A DNA stretch of 64,000 bases, from positions 1,046,931 to 1,110,930 of the forward strand of contig NZ_CP022684.1 of assembly GCF_002863865.1 (NCBI RefSeq). The letters run 5' to 3'. This DNA is from Ketobacter alkanivorans (GTDB taxonomy: Bacteria; Pseudomonadota; Gammaproteobacteria; Pseudomonadales; Ketobacteraceae). Position 1 is the stretch's first letter. Each line of letters opens with the position of its first letter. Shown here in pieces: positions 19,399 through 29,200 of the stretch. Position numbers and translations under genes: made by a program. A model generated the notes under the pieces. That model was given only the letters and a program-made list of their open reading frames with translations, was not told where the DNA came from and did no database searches.

Positions 19399-20613
19399 AT
19401 GAAACGTGTAGTGGTTACAGGCATGGGCATCGTATCCTGCCTAGGCAACGATAAGGAATCGGTTACTGCGTCCCTGCGCGAAGGCCGTTCCGGTATTCGC
19501 TTCAAAGAGGAATACAAGGAAATGGGTCTGCGCAGTAACGTGGCAGGCCAAGTAGACATCGATATTTCCGAACACATCGACCGTAAACCTTTGCGTTTCA
19601 TGGGCGATGCAGCGGCCTATGCATACATTGCCATGGGCCAGGCTATCGCCGACGCCGGTTTAACAGAAGATCAAGTATCCAACATCCGCACCGGAATCGT
19701 AGCCGGCTCCGGTGGTGGCAGCTCCAAGAACCAAGTTGAAGCCGCCGATATTCTGCGCGCCAAAGGCGTCAAACGCATTGGGCCCTATATGGTTCCCCGC
19801 GTGATGACCAGCACCGTGTCCGCATGCCTGGCCACCCCATATAAAATCAAAGGGGTCAACTACTCCATCACCTCAGCCTGCGCCACCAGCTCCCACTGCA
19901 TCGGCAACGCCATGGAGTTAATCCAACTGGGCAAACAGGACGTAATGTTCGCGGGCGGCGGTGAAGAAGAACACTGGAGCCTGACCATGATGTTTGACGC
20001 CATGGGTGCACTCTCCTCCAAGTTCAATGATACGCCAGAAAAAGCGTCCCGCGCGTTCGATGCAACCCGTGACGGTTTTGTTATCGCTGGCGGCGGCGGC
20101 ATGCTGGTGCTGGAAGAGTACGAACATGCCAAAGCCCGTGGCGCGAAAATCTACGCAGAGCTGGTAGGCTATGGCGCTACCTCGGATGGCAGCGACATGG
20201 TTGCCCCCTCTGGTGAAGGTGCTACCCGCTGCATGCAAATGGCCATCGCCACCGTAGACACCCCCATCGACTACATCAATGCCCACGGTACCAGCACGCC
20301 AGTAGGCGATGTGGCTGAAATGGGCGCTGTGCGCAACGTATTTGGTGATAACATGCCAGTGGTTGGCTCTACTAAATCACTGACCGGTCACTCACTGGGC
20401 GCTGCTGGCGTGCAAGAGGCCATTTACAGCTTGTTGATGATGGAGAACGACTTTATTGCTGAATCCATCAACATTGAGCAACTGGATGAAAAGCTGGAAG
20501 GCGCCAACATCGCCCGCGAGCGCAAGGACAACGCCGGTTTGAAAACGGTGATGTCCAATAGCTTTGGCTTTGGCGGTACCAACGCTACTCTAGTGTTTCG
20601 CAAGATGGGCTGA
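19399..20613 (+). CDS. fabB: 3-oxoacyl-ACP synthase I FabB
   Basis: Condensing enzyme that elongates cis-unsaturated acyl-ACPs. It has 404 residues with the KAS Cys-His-His triad: nucleophile in [14 protein letters not shown] (near residue 162), His in [11 protein letters not shown] (near 297) and His in [12 protein letters not shown] (near 332). The N-terminus [18 protein letters not shown] is typical. Second gene of fabAB, ended by a strong terminator. Confidence 0.98.
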   Translation: MKRVVVTGMGIVSCLGNDKESVTASLREGRSGIRFKEEYKEMGLRSNVAGQVDIDISEHIDRKPLRFMGDAAAYAYIAMGQAIADAGLTEDQVSNIRTGIVAGSGGGSSKNQVEAADILRAKGVKRIGPYMVPRVMTSTVSACLATPYKIKGVNYSITSACATSSHCIGNAMELIQLGKQDVMFAGGGEEEHWSLTMMFDAMGALSSKFNDTPEKASRAFDATRDGFVIAGGGGMLVLEEYEHAKARGAKIYAELVGYGATSDGSDMVAPSGEGATRCMQMAIATVDTPIDYINAHGTSTPVGDVAEMGAVRNVFGDNMPVVGSTKSLTGHSLGAAGVQEAIYSLLMMENDFIAESINIEQLDEKLEGANIARERKDNAGLKTVMSNSFGFGGTNATLVFRKMG

Positions 20614-20648
20614 CCTTTAGGGTTGATTGAGGTTATCCGCGAAATCGT

Positions 20649-20680
20649 AAAAAAGGCAGCTTCGGCTGCCTTTTTTATTG
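20649..20680 (+). terminator. Intrinsic terminator of fabAB
   Basis: GGCAGC-TTCG-GCTGCC: a six-base-pair stem closed by a stable UUCG tetraloop, extended by A/T pairs and followed by TTTTTTATT. It lies 36 bases beyond the fabB stop. Confidence 0.95.
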
Positions 20681-20704
20681 GACGTAAGAAACCACACTTC
20701 CGCG

Positions 20705-20712
20705 TAAATGCC
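20705..20712. repeat. Left 8-bp target site duplication of the IS
   Basis: TAAATGCC directly before the left inverted repeat; an identical copy follows the right inverted repeat at 22010. Eight bases is the usual duplication length for IS256-family elements. Confidence 0.9.
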
Positions 20713-20736
20713 GGTAGTGTTCAGAATTCTGTGTCA
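20713..20736 (+). repeat. IS left terminal inverted repeat (IRL)
   Basis: Contains GTTCAGAATTCTGTGTCA (20719-20736). It matches the reverse complement of the right end except at five positions, four of them in the outer six bases. Confidence 0.9.
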
Positions 20737-20768
20737 TTTCTTTATCATTAGACCAAAAGAGGTGACCT

Positions 20769-21974
20769 ATGACCAAACCTACTTTCGATATGGAAGCCGC
20801 CCTCAAAGCCCTGCGTGAAGGCCAAGACCTCACTGGCAAGGACGGCATCCTGACACCCCTGATCAAACAGCTCACTGAGGCCGCCATGAAGGCCGAGCTG
20901 GAAGAGCATCTGGCCAACGAGGAAGCCCCTAACCGTAAGAACGGCAAGTCTTCCAAGACCATAAAAGGCCCTACGGGCAGCTTTGAGCTGGATACCCCCA
21001 GAGACCGGTCTGGCACCTTCGAACCCCAGCTGGTCAAAAAGAACCAGACTCACCTCACCGATGAATTGGAACGCAAGATCCTGGCTCTGTTTGCCCTGGG
21101 TAACAGTTATCAGGATATCCGCGGCCATATTGCCGATCTCTACGGTGTCGAGCTTTCCAATGGTACCATCAATGCTGTCACCGACAAGCTTCTCCCAGAG
21201 CTTCAGGCATGGCGTGAGCGAGATCTGGAGGCTATCTATCCGATCGTCTGGCTGGATGCGATTCACTACAAGATCAAGGAAAACGGCCGCTATGTCAGCA
21301 AGGCTATCTACACCATTCTGGGCCTCAATATCGAAGGCAAGAAGGAGCTGCTGGGCCTGTATTTATCGGATCAGGAAGGTGCTCACCACTGGCTATCTGT
21401 GTTGACCGACCTGAACAACCGGGGCCTAAAAGATATTCTGATTGCCTGCGTGGATGGCCTGAAAGGCTTCCCTGAAGCCATTGAGACCATCTACCCCGAC
21501 ACCGAGATTCAGCACTGCATCATCCACCAGATCCGCAACTCCATGAAGTACGTTGCCTCCAAAAATCAGAAAGCCTTCATGAGTGACCTGAAGTGCGTTT
21601 ACAAGGCTACCACCCTCAACGCCGCAGAAATTGCCTTGGACGACCTGGAAGCCAAATGGGGCGACAAATATCCAATGGTAATCCAGTCTTGGCGCAGTAA
21701 ATGGCCGACGTTATCGACTTACTTTAAGTACCCGGATTACGTGCAGAAGGCGATCTACACGACAAACGCTGTCGAGGCTGTACACCGCCAGTTCCGAAAA
21801 CTCACCAAGACGAAAGGCGGCTTCCCTAATGAAAACAGCTTACTGAAGCTGTTGTATGCCGGTATACTCAAAGCCACTGAGCGATGGACTCACCCGATAC
21901 AGAACTGGAACCTGACGCTGTCACAGCTCACAATCCACTTCCCAGACCGGCTGGAGAAATACATCAGCTTATGA
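20769..21974 (+). CDS. IS256-family transposase
   Basis: DDE transposase of the Mutator-like IS256 family, 401 residues, complete. The catalytic triad is seen as D163 (VWLDAIHYK), D229 (ACVDGLKGF) and E336 (TTNAVEAVHRQFRKL). The family signature region with H/C residues (QHCIIHQIRNSMKYV) is near 248-262. An N-terminal helical DNA-binding part precedes these. The ATG has AGAGGTG upstream. It fills almost the whole element, leaving 56 bases at the left and 35 at the right. Confidence 0.97.
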   Translation: MTKPTFDMEAALKALREGQDLTGKDGILTPLIKQLTEAAMKAELEEHLANEEAPNRKNGKSSKTIKGPTGSFELDTPRDRSGTFEPQLVKKNQTHLTDELERKILALFALGNSYQDIRGHIADLYGVELSNGTINAVTDKLLPELQAWRERDLEAIYPIVWLDAIHYKIKENGRYVSKAIYTILGLNIEGKKELLGLYLSDQEGAHHWLSVLTDLNNRGLKDILIACVDGLKGFPEAIETIYPDTEIQHCIIHQIRNSMKYVASKNQKAFMSDLKCVYKATTLNAAEIALDDLEAKWGDKYPMVIQSWRSKWPTLSTYFKYPDYVQKAIYTTNAVEAVHRQFRKLTKTKGGFPNENSLLKLLYAGILKATERWTHPIQNWNLTLSQLTIHFPDRLEKYISL

Positions 21975-21985
21975 CGCCACTAGGC

Positions 21986-22009
21986 TGACACAGAATTTTG
22001 AACGCCCTC
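21986..22009 (-). repeat. IS right terminal inverted repeat (IRR)
   Basis: Its reverse complement begins GAGGGCGTTCAAAATTCTGT, the more family-typical of the two ends, and ends 12 bases after the transposase stop region. Confidence 0.9.
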
Positions 22010-22017
22010 TAAATGCC
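22010..22017. repeat. Right 8-bp target site duplication of the IS
   Basis: TAAATGCC, identical to the copy at 20705-20712. Confidence 0.9.
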
Positions 22018-22023
22018 ACGCAC

Positions 22024-22057
22024 AAAAAAACGCCAGCGGTTAAGCTGGCGTTTTTAT
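22024..22057. terminator. Intrinsic terminator of the porin gene (bidirectional)
   Basis: The stem CGCCAGC/GCTGGCG has a six-base loop, an A-run on one side and a T-run on the other, 23 bases beyond the porin stop. On the minus strand it ends the porin transcript; on the plus strand it also isolates the IS. Confidence 0.93.
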
Positions 22058-22079
22058 TAAGCGCTAGTCTCAGGAGAGA

Positions 22080-23177
22080 TTAGAACTTGTGGACGATACC
22101 AACACCCAGGTTATCTTTGCCTGAGTCAAGCTCAGAAACTTCAAAACTATAAGTATTGTAGTATGCATAAGCGGTTGTTTGCTTAGACAGCTTGTGATCT
22201 ACACCCAAAGACAGTGCTTCCACATCAATATCTTGTTCCACACCATCAATTTCAGTAGTGGCAGAAGAGTACTGAACTTTAAACAAATTTGACCCTGCAG
22301 TGAAGCCAGCGCTCAAGACATATCCATCTTGCTCCAATGAGCCACCATCCACATCTTCATCACTGTTCTCAGCCATCTGATAAATCACCCCAAACTGGAA
22401 CGCATCCATTTGGTATTGACCCACCAATCGCAAGGTATCAAAGCGAGAGCTAAAGACGCCAAACGATTCTTCATAGTCTTCGGCATCATCAGGATCCAGC
22501 ATAGCTGTAAGTTCATCAAGAGCAGGATTCTTGATGCTGGAGCCCACCTCGGAATCATAGGCAATTGCTCCATATAGACCATCTTGCTCAAATGTTACGG
22601 ATGCAGAAAAAGCATCAGCTGGGCCATCTTTAGCATCTTGGCCTGGAACATCCAGGTCATACTCTTCGCCAGGCTGCATAGCAATATTAAACTGCACTCC
22701 ACCCATATCCGCAGTGGAATACTGGATAACGTTACTGAGGCGGTTCTCACCAACAATCACGTAACCAATATCACCAGACAAGTCATTGAACAGGTCAACC
22801 TTTCCCTGTGCTTTCTTTAAAGGGCTATCAAACTTACCCACTTTAACAGTACCAAAGCCGCCCGACAAACCAACAAATCGATCTCGTTGAGACATGTCTT
22901 CGCCACTATCAATGTTTACTCCCCACTCGATTTGATAGATAGCTTTCAGGTCATCAGTAATATTCTCACTACCTTTAACACCTACGCGAGAAGCGTTGCT
23001 AATAACCTGCCAATTATCCGAATCCAAGTCTAAATCTTCACTTGGGAGCTCGATATTCCAATCAACCATTTCGTAAGATACATTCACCTTACCGTAAACA
23101 GTAGGTCCATCTGCCAAAGCCACACCTGGCATAGCAATAGCAGCACCAATAGCTAAAGGAAGCAATTTTACTTTCAT
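22080..23177 (-). CDS. General porin, OmpC/OmpF-like outer membrane protein
   Basis: 365 residues. A clear Sec signal peptide, MKVKLLPLAIGAAIAMPGVALA, is cleaved before DGPTVYGKVNVSYE, the typical first strand of trimeric Gram-negative porins. Alternating strands continue throughout (IEWGVNIDSGEDMSQRDRFV, GTVKVGKFDSPLKKAQG), and the chain ends in Phe (VGIVHKF), the outer-membrane insertion signal read by BamA. It is very acidic, with many Asp/Glu in loops, as often seen in marine bacteria. A good AGGAGA site precedes the ATG. Solute preference cannot be predicted. Confidence 0.93.
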   Translation of the reverse strand: MKVKLLPLAIGAAIAMPGVALADGPTVYGKVNVSYEMVDWNIELPSEDLDLDSDNWQVISNASRVGVKGSENITDDLKAIYQIEWGVNIDSGEDMSQRDRFVGLSGGFGTVKVGKFDSPLKKAQGKVDLFNDLSGDIGYVIVGENRLSNVIQYSTADMGGVQFNIAMQPGEEYDLDVPGQDAKDGPADAFSASVTFEQDGLYGAIAYDSEVGSSIKNPALDELTAMLDPDDAEDYEESFGVFSSRFDTLRLVGQYQMDAFQFGVIYQMAENSDEDVDGGSLEQDGYVLSAGFTAGSNLFKVQYSSATTEIDGVEQDIDVEALSLGVDHKLSKQTTAYAYYNTYSFEVSELDSGKDNLGVGIVHKF

Positions 23178-23595
23178 TTTTCTCTCCTAGAGGGTCCGAG
23201 GTTTTTTCGCAAATATTGTCGGCTTACGAACGGAGCGAAGTATGAATAAGCACTATGACACTTTCGTGACAAACGCATTATTCAAAATGACATCATTAGA
23301 ATGAATTTAATACGGGGATCATTGGGCACAGCCCACACCATTTGTAGTCGATGCATTATGTGTTATCTCCGTATTTTTCTAATAATATCCTTCCCCTACG
23401 CGACCGCCTTAAACAAAAGAATCCGCGACATCGCCCATATGCACAAAAAAGCGATGTTTCGATTATATGACAATCAAGTTAAATGCAAAGAGCTTAGTGC
23501 ACTTTTTTTGGTCGAAAAGCACACCAAATTCATGACTTGAAACAATATTGGTGCAGTTTGCTGCATAAGTGATCTGAAAGCACACCAATGGGCTG
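23178..23595. other. Intergenic region upstream of the porin gene
   Basis: 418 bases. On the minus strand, TTGTCA (near 23262) is a likely porin -35 element. It overlaps an imperfect palindrome TGACAC-TTTC-GTGACA (plus strand, about 23248-23263) that could be an operator. The 12-mer AAAGCACACCAA occurs twice in direct orientation (23516-23527 and 23577-23588), with an inverted partial copy ATTGGTGC between (23547-23554). An open frame at 23301-23540 lacks a ribosome binding site and is not called. Confidence 0.45.
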
Positions 23596-24234
23596 CTACT
23601 TTTGATTCACCCACTGCAAAAATGCATCACGGTCAGCATCAGAGGCGCTTTTCCACAGCGACTGCAAACTTTCCATCACTGACTGATTCGCCATTGGCGC
23701 TGACACCGGCGCTGCGGTTTGCACCTGATCACTTTCGAATTCATACACCGGTGCCACAGCAGAGCGCAGCTGTGTCATGAACGTTCTGGGCCGGCTCAGC
23801 TCCACTGTCGCTTCAACTGTCTGCTTGTTCGCGACATTAATCACGTTAAATTCCGGCTTTTCGGCAAAGCTTTGAGCAGCCCCCAGAGTCACCTGCTTTG
23901 GATTAACAACCTGATAGGTCTTACCCGCTTCTGCAAGAAACGTGATTTTTGCAGGGCGAGAAACCACTTTTTCGTGCTCATCATTGGATATTTCAAACAG
24001 ATCCGAATACTCCACCATCAAAGTACGCTCACCGGCTTGCACGCGATAAGTGGTTTGCTGGCCAATGAAGCCCGTGCTCACCTCATCGTTATCAATATAT
24101 TTAAACAACACAGTTGGTGAAGATTTGATCAGAGCAGCTTGTTTGTCCTGGCCTTCATACAGGTTTTGTACTTTCTGACTGGCGCATGCCGATAACAAAG
24201 AAACCAGCAACACAGAGAGAATCAGACGCTTCAT
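23596..24234 (-). CDS. DUF2057 family lipoprotein (YccT-like)
   Basis: 212 residues. The signal peptide ends in the lipobox LLSAC (Cys about residue 17), so it is a lipoprotein. The body matches DUF2057 proteins: SSPTVLFKYIDNDEV, YRVQAGERTLMVEYSDLFE and KPEFNVINV, a beta-sandwich-like pattern in which an induced tail of 60 residues is variable. Function of the family is unknown. Not Asp+2, so the mature lipoprotein may go to the outer membrane. Monocistronic between the TauE gene and the porin region. Confidence 0.8.
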   Translation of the reverse strand: MKRLILSVLLVSLLSACASQKVQNLYEGQDKQAALIKSSPTVLFKYIDNDEVSTGFIGQQTTYRVQAGERTLMVEYSDLFEISNDEHEKVVSRPAKITFLAEAGKTYQVVNPKQVTLGAAQSFAEKPEFNVINVANKQTVEATVELSRPRTFMTQLRSAVAPVYEFESDQVQTAAPVSAPMANQSVMESLQSLWKSASDADRDAFLQWVNQK

Positions 24235-24379
24235 AAAATCATTTCCTTAATCACAGCGGAGTTTTCGGCATCATATTACAGAATTATGTCACGGCTGTGA
24301 CATACATTCTTAGCACGCATAAAATTCATGACGGAAACCGGCGATCGAAGAACAGGCTGCAGAACAGGTGCGCGGGCCT

Positions 24380-25162
24380 CTATCCCAGCAGTAATTTAAC
24401 ACCCACTACTACCAGCAAGGCTGCAAAGATCTTTTTAAGAGTGGCCGCCGGTAATCTGTGGGCCAGACGGGCACCGACTTGAGCGAAGATAACGCTGGTA
24501 ACAGAGATCCCAAGCAGTGCAGGCAGATAGACATAGCCAAAACTGTATTCAGGTGTTGATTCATCCCACCCGGTAACGATAAAACCAAAGGCTCCCGCTA
24601 CTGCGATTGGCATTCCCCCTGCGGCTGAGGTGCCAACAGCCTGCTGCATCTTAACGTTGCACCAGGTCAGGAAAGGCACACTAAGAGACCCTCCGCCGAT
24701 ACCGAATATTGCAGAAATTGAGCCTATCACCACACCCACCAACGATAGCCCCGCCTTACCAGGAAGCTCTCGGGACGCCTTGGGTTTTACTCCGGCCGCC
24801 ATCTGCAGTGCTATGAGTATGGCAAATACACCAAACAGCATCTGCAATACTCGGCCGTTGATGATGTCTGCCAGCTTGGCACCCAAAAGGGCTCCGCCGG
24901 CTAATCCAAATGCAAACCAGGTAAGCACAGGCCAAAGCACAGCGCCTTTTTTATGATGCTGATAAACTGATCCAGAGGAGGTAATGATGATGGTGGCAAG
25001 GGAGGTGCCCACTGCCATATGAGTGAGCACGTCGGGTGAAAACTGAATTGCGCTAAAAGCGTAGATCAACACCGGGACAATAATTAAACCGCCGCCCACA
25101 CCAAGCAGGCCAGCGGCTAACCCTGCCACTATACCCAGGGCAGGGTATATCAAGTATTCCAT
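24380..25162 (-). CDS. TauE/SafE family anion permease
   Basis: 260 residues with about eight hydrophobic segments and internal symmetry: GLAAGLLGVGGGLIIVPVL near 13-31 and GSISAIFGIGGGSLSVPFL near 151-169, the repeated glycine-rich motif of the sulfite/sulfonate exporter family. It probably moves sulfite, sulfoacetate or a related organic anion across the inner membrane. The start shares one base with the accA stop (TAATG), so it is translationally coupled to accA. That link to fatty acid synthesis has no obvious functional reason. Confidence 0.88.
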   Translation of the reverse strand: MEYLIYPALGIVAGLAAGLLGVGGGLIIVPVLIYAFSAIQFSPDVLTHMAVGTSLATIIITSSGSVYQHHKKGAVLWPVLTWFAFGLAGGALLGAKLADIINGRVLQMLFGVFAILIALQMAAGVKPKASRELPGKAGLSLVGVVIGSISAIFGIGGGSLSVPFLTWCNVKMQQAVGTSAAGGMPIAVAGAFGFIVTGWDESTPEYSFGYVYLPALLGISVTSVIFAQVGARLAHRLPAATLKKIFAALLVVVGVKLLLG

Positions 25163-26115
25163 TAACCGGTGAAGCCGTAACTCATTAAACGCTGATAGCG
25201 CTCCGCCATCAGGGCTTCTTCATCTTTGGCGGTAAGGCGCTCCAGGTTTTCGATCAAGGCAGCCTTAAGTGAATCGGCCACTGCGCTATGATTACGATGA
25301 CTGCCACCCAGCGGCTCCGGAATAATCTGATCCACCAGCCCCAGCTCATGCAGTCGTTCAGCCGTGAGCCCCATGGCGGCTGCCGCATCCGATGCGTACT
25401 CGGCACTTTTCCAAAGAATGGAGGCACAGCCTTCGGGCGAAATGACTGAGTACGTACTGTACTGAAGCATCTGTAAATGATCACACACGCCAATGGCCAG
25501 CGCACCGCCGGAGCCACCTTCGCCGATGACAGTGGCGATGATGGGGGTTTTCAAACTGGCCATTACCGCTAGATTACGGGCGATGGCCTCGCTCTGACCT
25601 CGCTCTTCTGCTTCGATGCCAGGATAAGCTCCGGGGGTATCGATAAAGGTCAGCAGTGGCATTTTAAAACGCTCCGCCATCTGCATCAGGCGCATGGCCT
25701 TGCGATAGCCCTCTGGCTGCGGCATGCCAAAATTACGGCGTACTTTTTCTTTAACATCCCGACCTTTCTGATGGCCGATGATCATTACCGGCTTGCCGTC
25801 CAAACGGGCCACACCGCCAATAATGGCCTTGTCATCCCCAAAGGTACGATCACCGTGGAGCTCATCGAACTCGGTAAAAATCAGGTCGATATAATCCAAG
25901 GTGTAGGGACGCTTGGGGTGGCGCGCCAGCTGGGCAATTTGCCAGGAGGTTAAATTGGAAAAGATGGTTTCAGTCAGCGAAAGGCTCTTGTCTTTCAGCT
26001 GTTTCACTTCATCGGTAATATTCAGTGCGGTGCTGTCGCCCATATTGCGCAGCTCGTTAATCTTGGATTCCAGTTCTGCGATAGGTTGTTCGAAATCCAG
26101 ATAGTTAGGATTCAT
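25162..26115 (-). CDS. accA: Acetyl-CoA carboxylase carboxyltransferase subunit alpha
   Basis: Alpha subunit of the carboxyltransferase that makes malonyl-CoA with AccD. It has 317 residues. Family landmarks: [19 protein letters not shown] at the N-terminus, [19 protein letters not shown] near 85-103, the oxyanion-forming [16 protein letters not shown] near 200-215, and [13 protein letters not shown] near 228-240. It lies downstream of dnaE on the same strand (157-base gap), the standard order lpxB-rnhB-dnaE-accA. Confidence 0.98.
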   Translation of the reverse strand: MNPNYLDFEQPIAELESKINELRNMGDSTALNITDEVKQLKDKSLSLTETIFSNLTSWQIAQLARHPKRPYTLDYIDLIFTEFDELHGDRTFGDDKAIIGGVARLDGKPVMIIGHQKGRDVKEKVRRNFGMPQPEGYRKAMRLMQMAERFKMPLLTFIDTPGAYPGIEAEERGQSEAIARNLAVMASLKTPIIATVIGEGGSGGALAIGVCDHLQMLQYSTYSVISPEGCASILWKSAEYASDAAAAMGLTAERLHELGLVDQIIPEPLGGSHRNHSAVADSLKAALIENLERLTAKDEEALMAERYQRLMSYGFTG

Positions 26116-26272
26116 AACTCATTGATCCTGTTTAATTGTTATAGGCTATGGGTTAGCGAGTTTATTCAGCCCAATACCTTACGTGAAGCGCGCCAACCTG
26201 TCGAGATTTAGGCTGGCAAGAAGGGGCGCGATTTTGTGGCAAAATGTTATCCCAACCGGCTGGCAGTCAGGA

Positions 26273-29200
26273 TCAGCGATAATGCACTGTCAGGGTTCGC
26301 TCACCACACAGCTGCTCTAATTGTTTTATAAGCTCCGGCTTGGGGGAAATACGCCAGTCGTCCCCCAGGTATAGGCGTCCATGAGCACCCTGACGGGCAT
26401 ACTGAATCCGGACCTTGCAGCCGCCTTCGCGATAGGGTGTCAGGGCAGCCTGCAATTGTTGGCTGAACTCTGGCCCTACTCGGGACTGGTCGATGTCTAA
26501 ACTGATCAAACGGGCGTAGTTTTCCCGCGCTTGAGCGATACCAAAGACTTTGCGGGTTACCATTTTCAGGCCGCCGGAGTAGTCATCCATGCTGACATCC
26601 CCTTCCACCACCAGTACCGCATCTTTGATAAGCTGATCCTTATATTCTTCATAGGTATCAGAGAAGATGGATATTTCCAAACGCCCGCTCTTGTCATCCA
26701 ACGTCAAGAATGCCATTTTGTCGCCGCGTTTGTTTTTCATGACCCGCTGAGCAATCACCAGCCCGGCCACGATGGAGCGCGACTCTTTAGTGTTACCTGG
26801 TTTCACATCGGCGATCCGACAAGAGATAAAGTGGGAAATCTCCTCTAGATACTGATCTATAGGGTGTCCGGTCAGATACAGGCCAAGGGTATCTTTTTCG
26901 CCGTTAAGACGCTCATCATCACTCCAGGGTTTGACCTTGGCCCACTCGGGTTCGGGCTGCTCCTCTTCTTCCACAGCACCGAACATGTCCATGATGCCAA
27001 GATCCTGGTTTTTACTTTCCTGCTCGGCGTAACGCATGGCCTCCTGCAGGCTGGCCATAAGAGTGGCGCGGTCTGGCCCCAGCTTGTCCAATGCGCCGGC
27101 ACGCACCAAGGCTTCCATAGAGCGCTTATTGAGTTTTTTCAGATCGACTCTGCGGCAGAACTCAAACAAGTTTTTGAAGGGCTTATTAGCGTCGCGGGCC
27201 TCCAGGATAGCCTCGATGGGGCCCTCCCCCAATCCTTTGATTGCGCCTAACCCGTACACAACCTGCTCTTGCTCACCCACTGTAAACTTGTACTCACTGA
27301 CGTTCACATCCGGCGACACAATAGCCAGTTTCATGCGACGACATTCATCAATCAACGTCACCACTTTGTCGGTGTTGTGCATATCGGCAGACAGCACCGC
27401 GGCCATAAAACCAGCTGGATAATGGGCCTTGAGCCAAGCTGTCTGATACGACACCAGTGCATAGGCAGCGGAGTGGGATTTGTTAAAGCCGTACTTGGCG
27501 AACTCTTCCATGGTGTCGAAGATTTCGCCTGAAAGTTTAGGGTCGATGCCATTCTTGGCAGCACCATCCACAAACAAACCCCGTTGCTGGGCCATAACGT
27601 CGGCTTTCTTTTTACCCATAGCACGACGCAACAAATCAGCGCCGCCCAGAGTAAAATCTGCCAGCACCTGGGGAATCAGCATCACCTGTTCCTGATACAG
27701 AATGGTGCCGTAGGTGGTATCCAGAACAGGCTTCAGATCGGGGTGGGGGTAATCTACCTTTTGCCGCCCATGCTTTCGGGCGATAAAGTCATCCACCATG
27801 CCAGAACCCAGAGGGCCAGGACGAAACAAGGCCACCAACGCGACGATGTCTTCGAAGGTGTTAGGTTTGAGGCGTTTTATCAGATCTTTCATACCCCGTG
27901 ATTCCAGCTGGAATACGGCGGTGGTCTCGGCTCTTTGCAGCAGGTCAAAAGAAGCTTGGTCATCGAGCGGAATTCGCTCAATGTCTACCGGTGGCTCGCC
28001 CTGCTTTTCCAATACAGGATTGATGGTTTTCAGGGCCCAGTCCACGATGGTCAACGTGCGCAGGCCGAGGAAATCGAACTTCACCAAGCCCGCTGCTTCC
28101 ACATCGTCTTTATCAAACTGGGTAACCAGGTTGTTACCGTGTTCATCGCAATAGAGAGGCACGTAATCCGTAAGGGCAGAAGGCGCAATGACCACACCTC
28201 CGGCGTGCTTACCCACGTTACGGGTAATACCTTCCAGCTTGAGGGCCATGTCCAGCAGTTCACGGACGTCCTCATCGCGATCGTACAATTCTTGCAGCTG
28301 GGGCTCCTGCTCTATGGCTTTGCTGAGTGTCATACCGACTTCAAAGGGAATCAGTTTGGCAATACGATCCACGAAACCGTAGGATCGACCTTGTACTCGC
28401 CCAACATCGCGCACTACCGCTTTTGCCGCCATCGAACCGAATGTAATGATCTGGCTGACCGCATTACGACCATATTTTTCGGCCACATAATCGATAACAC
28501 GATCACGACCGTCCATACAAAAGTCAACGTCGAAATCGGGCATGGATACCCGCTCAGGGTTGAGAAACCGTTCGAACAGCAGATCGTATTCCAATGGATC
28601 GAGGTCGGTTATTTTCAGCACGTAGGCAACGAGAGAGCCTGCGCCGGAGCCCCGCCCCGGCCCCACCGGCACACCATTGTTTTTGGCCCATTGGATAAAG
28701 TCCGCAACAATGAGGAAGTACCCAGGAAACCCCATCTGAATGATTACATCCAACTCACTCTGCAAACGCTCATCATAAGGTTTGCGGATTTCGGCAAACC
28801 CAGGATCATTCACGTCATACAGAAAGGCCAGGCGTTGCTCGAGCCCCTTGCGGGATTCGGCGATGATAAAGTCGTCCAACGTCATGCCTTCAGGCACTGG
28901 GTAGTCCGGCAGGAAATAGGTGCCCAGGGGGATCTCAAAACTGCAGCGCTTCGCTATCTCAACCGTGTTTTCGATGGCCTCAGGGATGTCCTGAAACAGC
29001 TCACACATCTCTTCGGGGGATTTCAGATACTGCTCTTCACTGTAGCGTTGCTCACGACTGGGGTCTTCCAGTGTCCAACCCTCGTATATACAGACGCGGG
29101 TTTCGTGGGCTTCAAAGTCATCCCGTTTCAGAAAACGGACATCGTTGGTCGCCACCACCGGCAAGTTGAACTTCTGCGCGACATCTACAGCAAGGTGCAA

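Larger units (their letters stand above)
20713..22009 (+). mobile_element. IS256-family insertion sequence, complete
   Basis: A 1,297-bp element bounded by 24-bp imperfect terminal inverted repeats (19 of 24 match; the inner 12 bases ATTCTGTGTCA plus A are identical) and flanked by the 8-bp direct repeat TAAATGCC. It carries one intact transposase. The perfect duplication and uninterrupted frame suggest a fairly recent and perhaps active copy. It sits between the fabB terminator and the terminator of the leftward porin gene, so it breaks no gene. Confidence 0.95.

Noticed and set aside
23301-23540. Small plus-strand open frame (79 codons) upstream of the porin
   Set aside because: No ribosome binding site and no recognisable features; it overlaps likely regulatory DNA.
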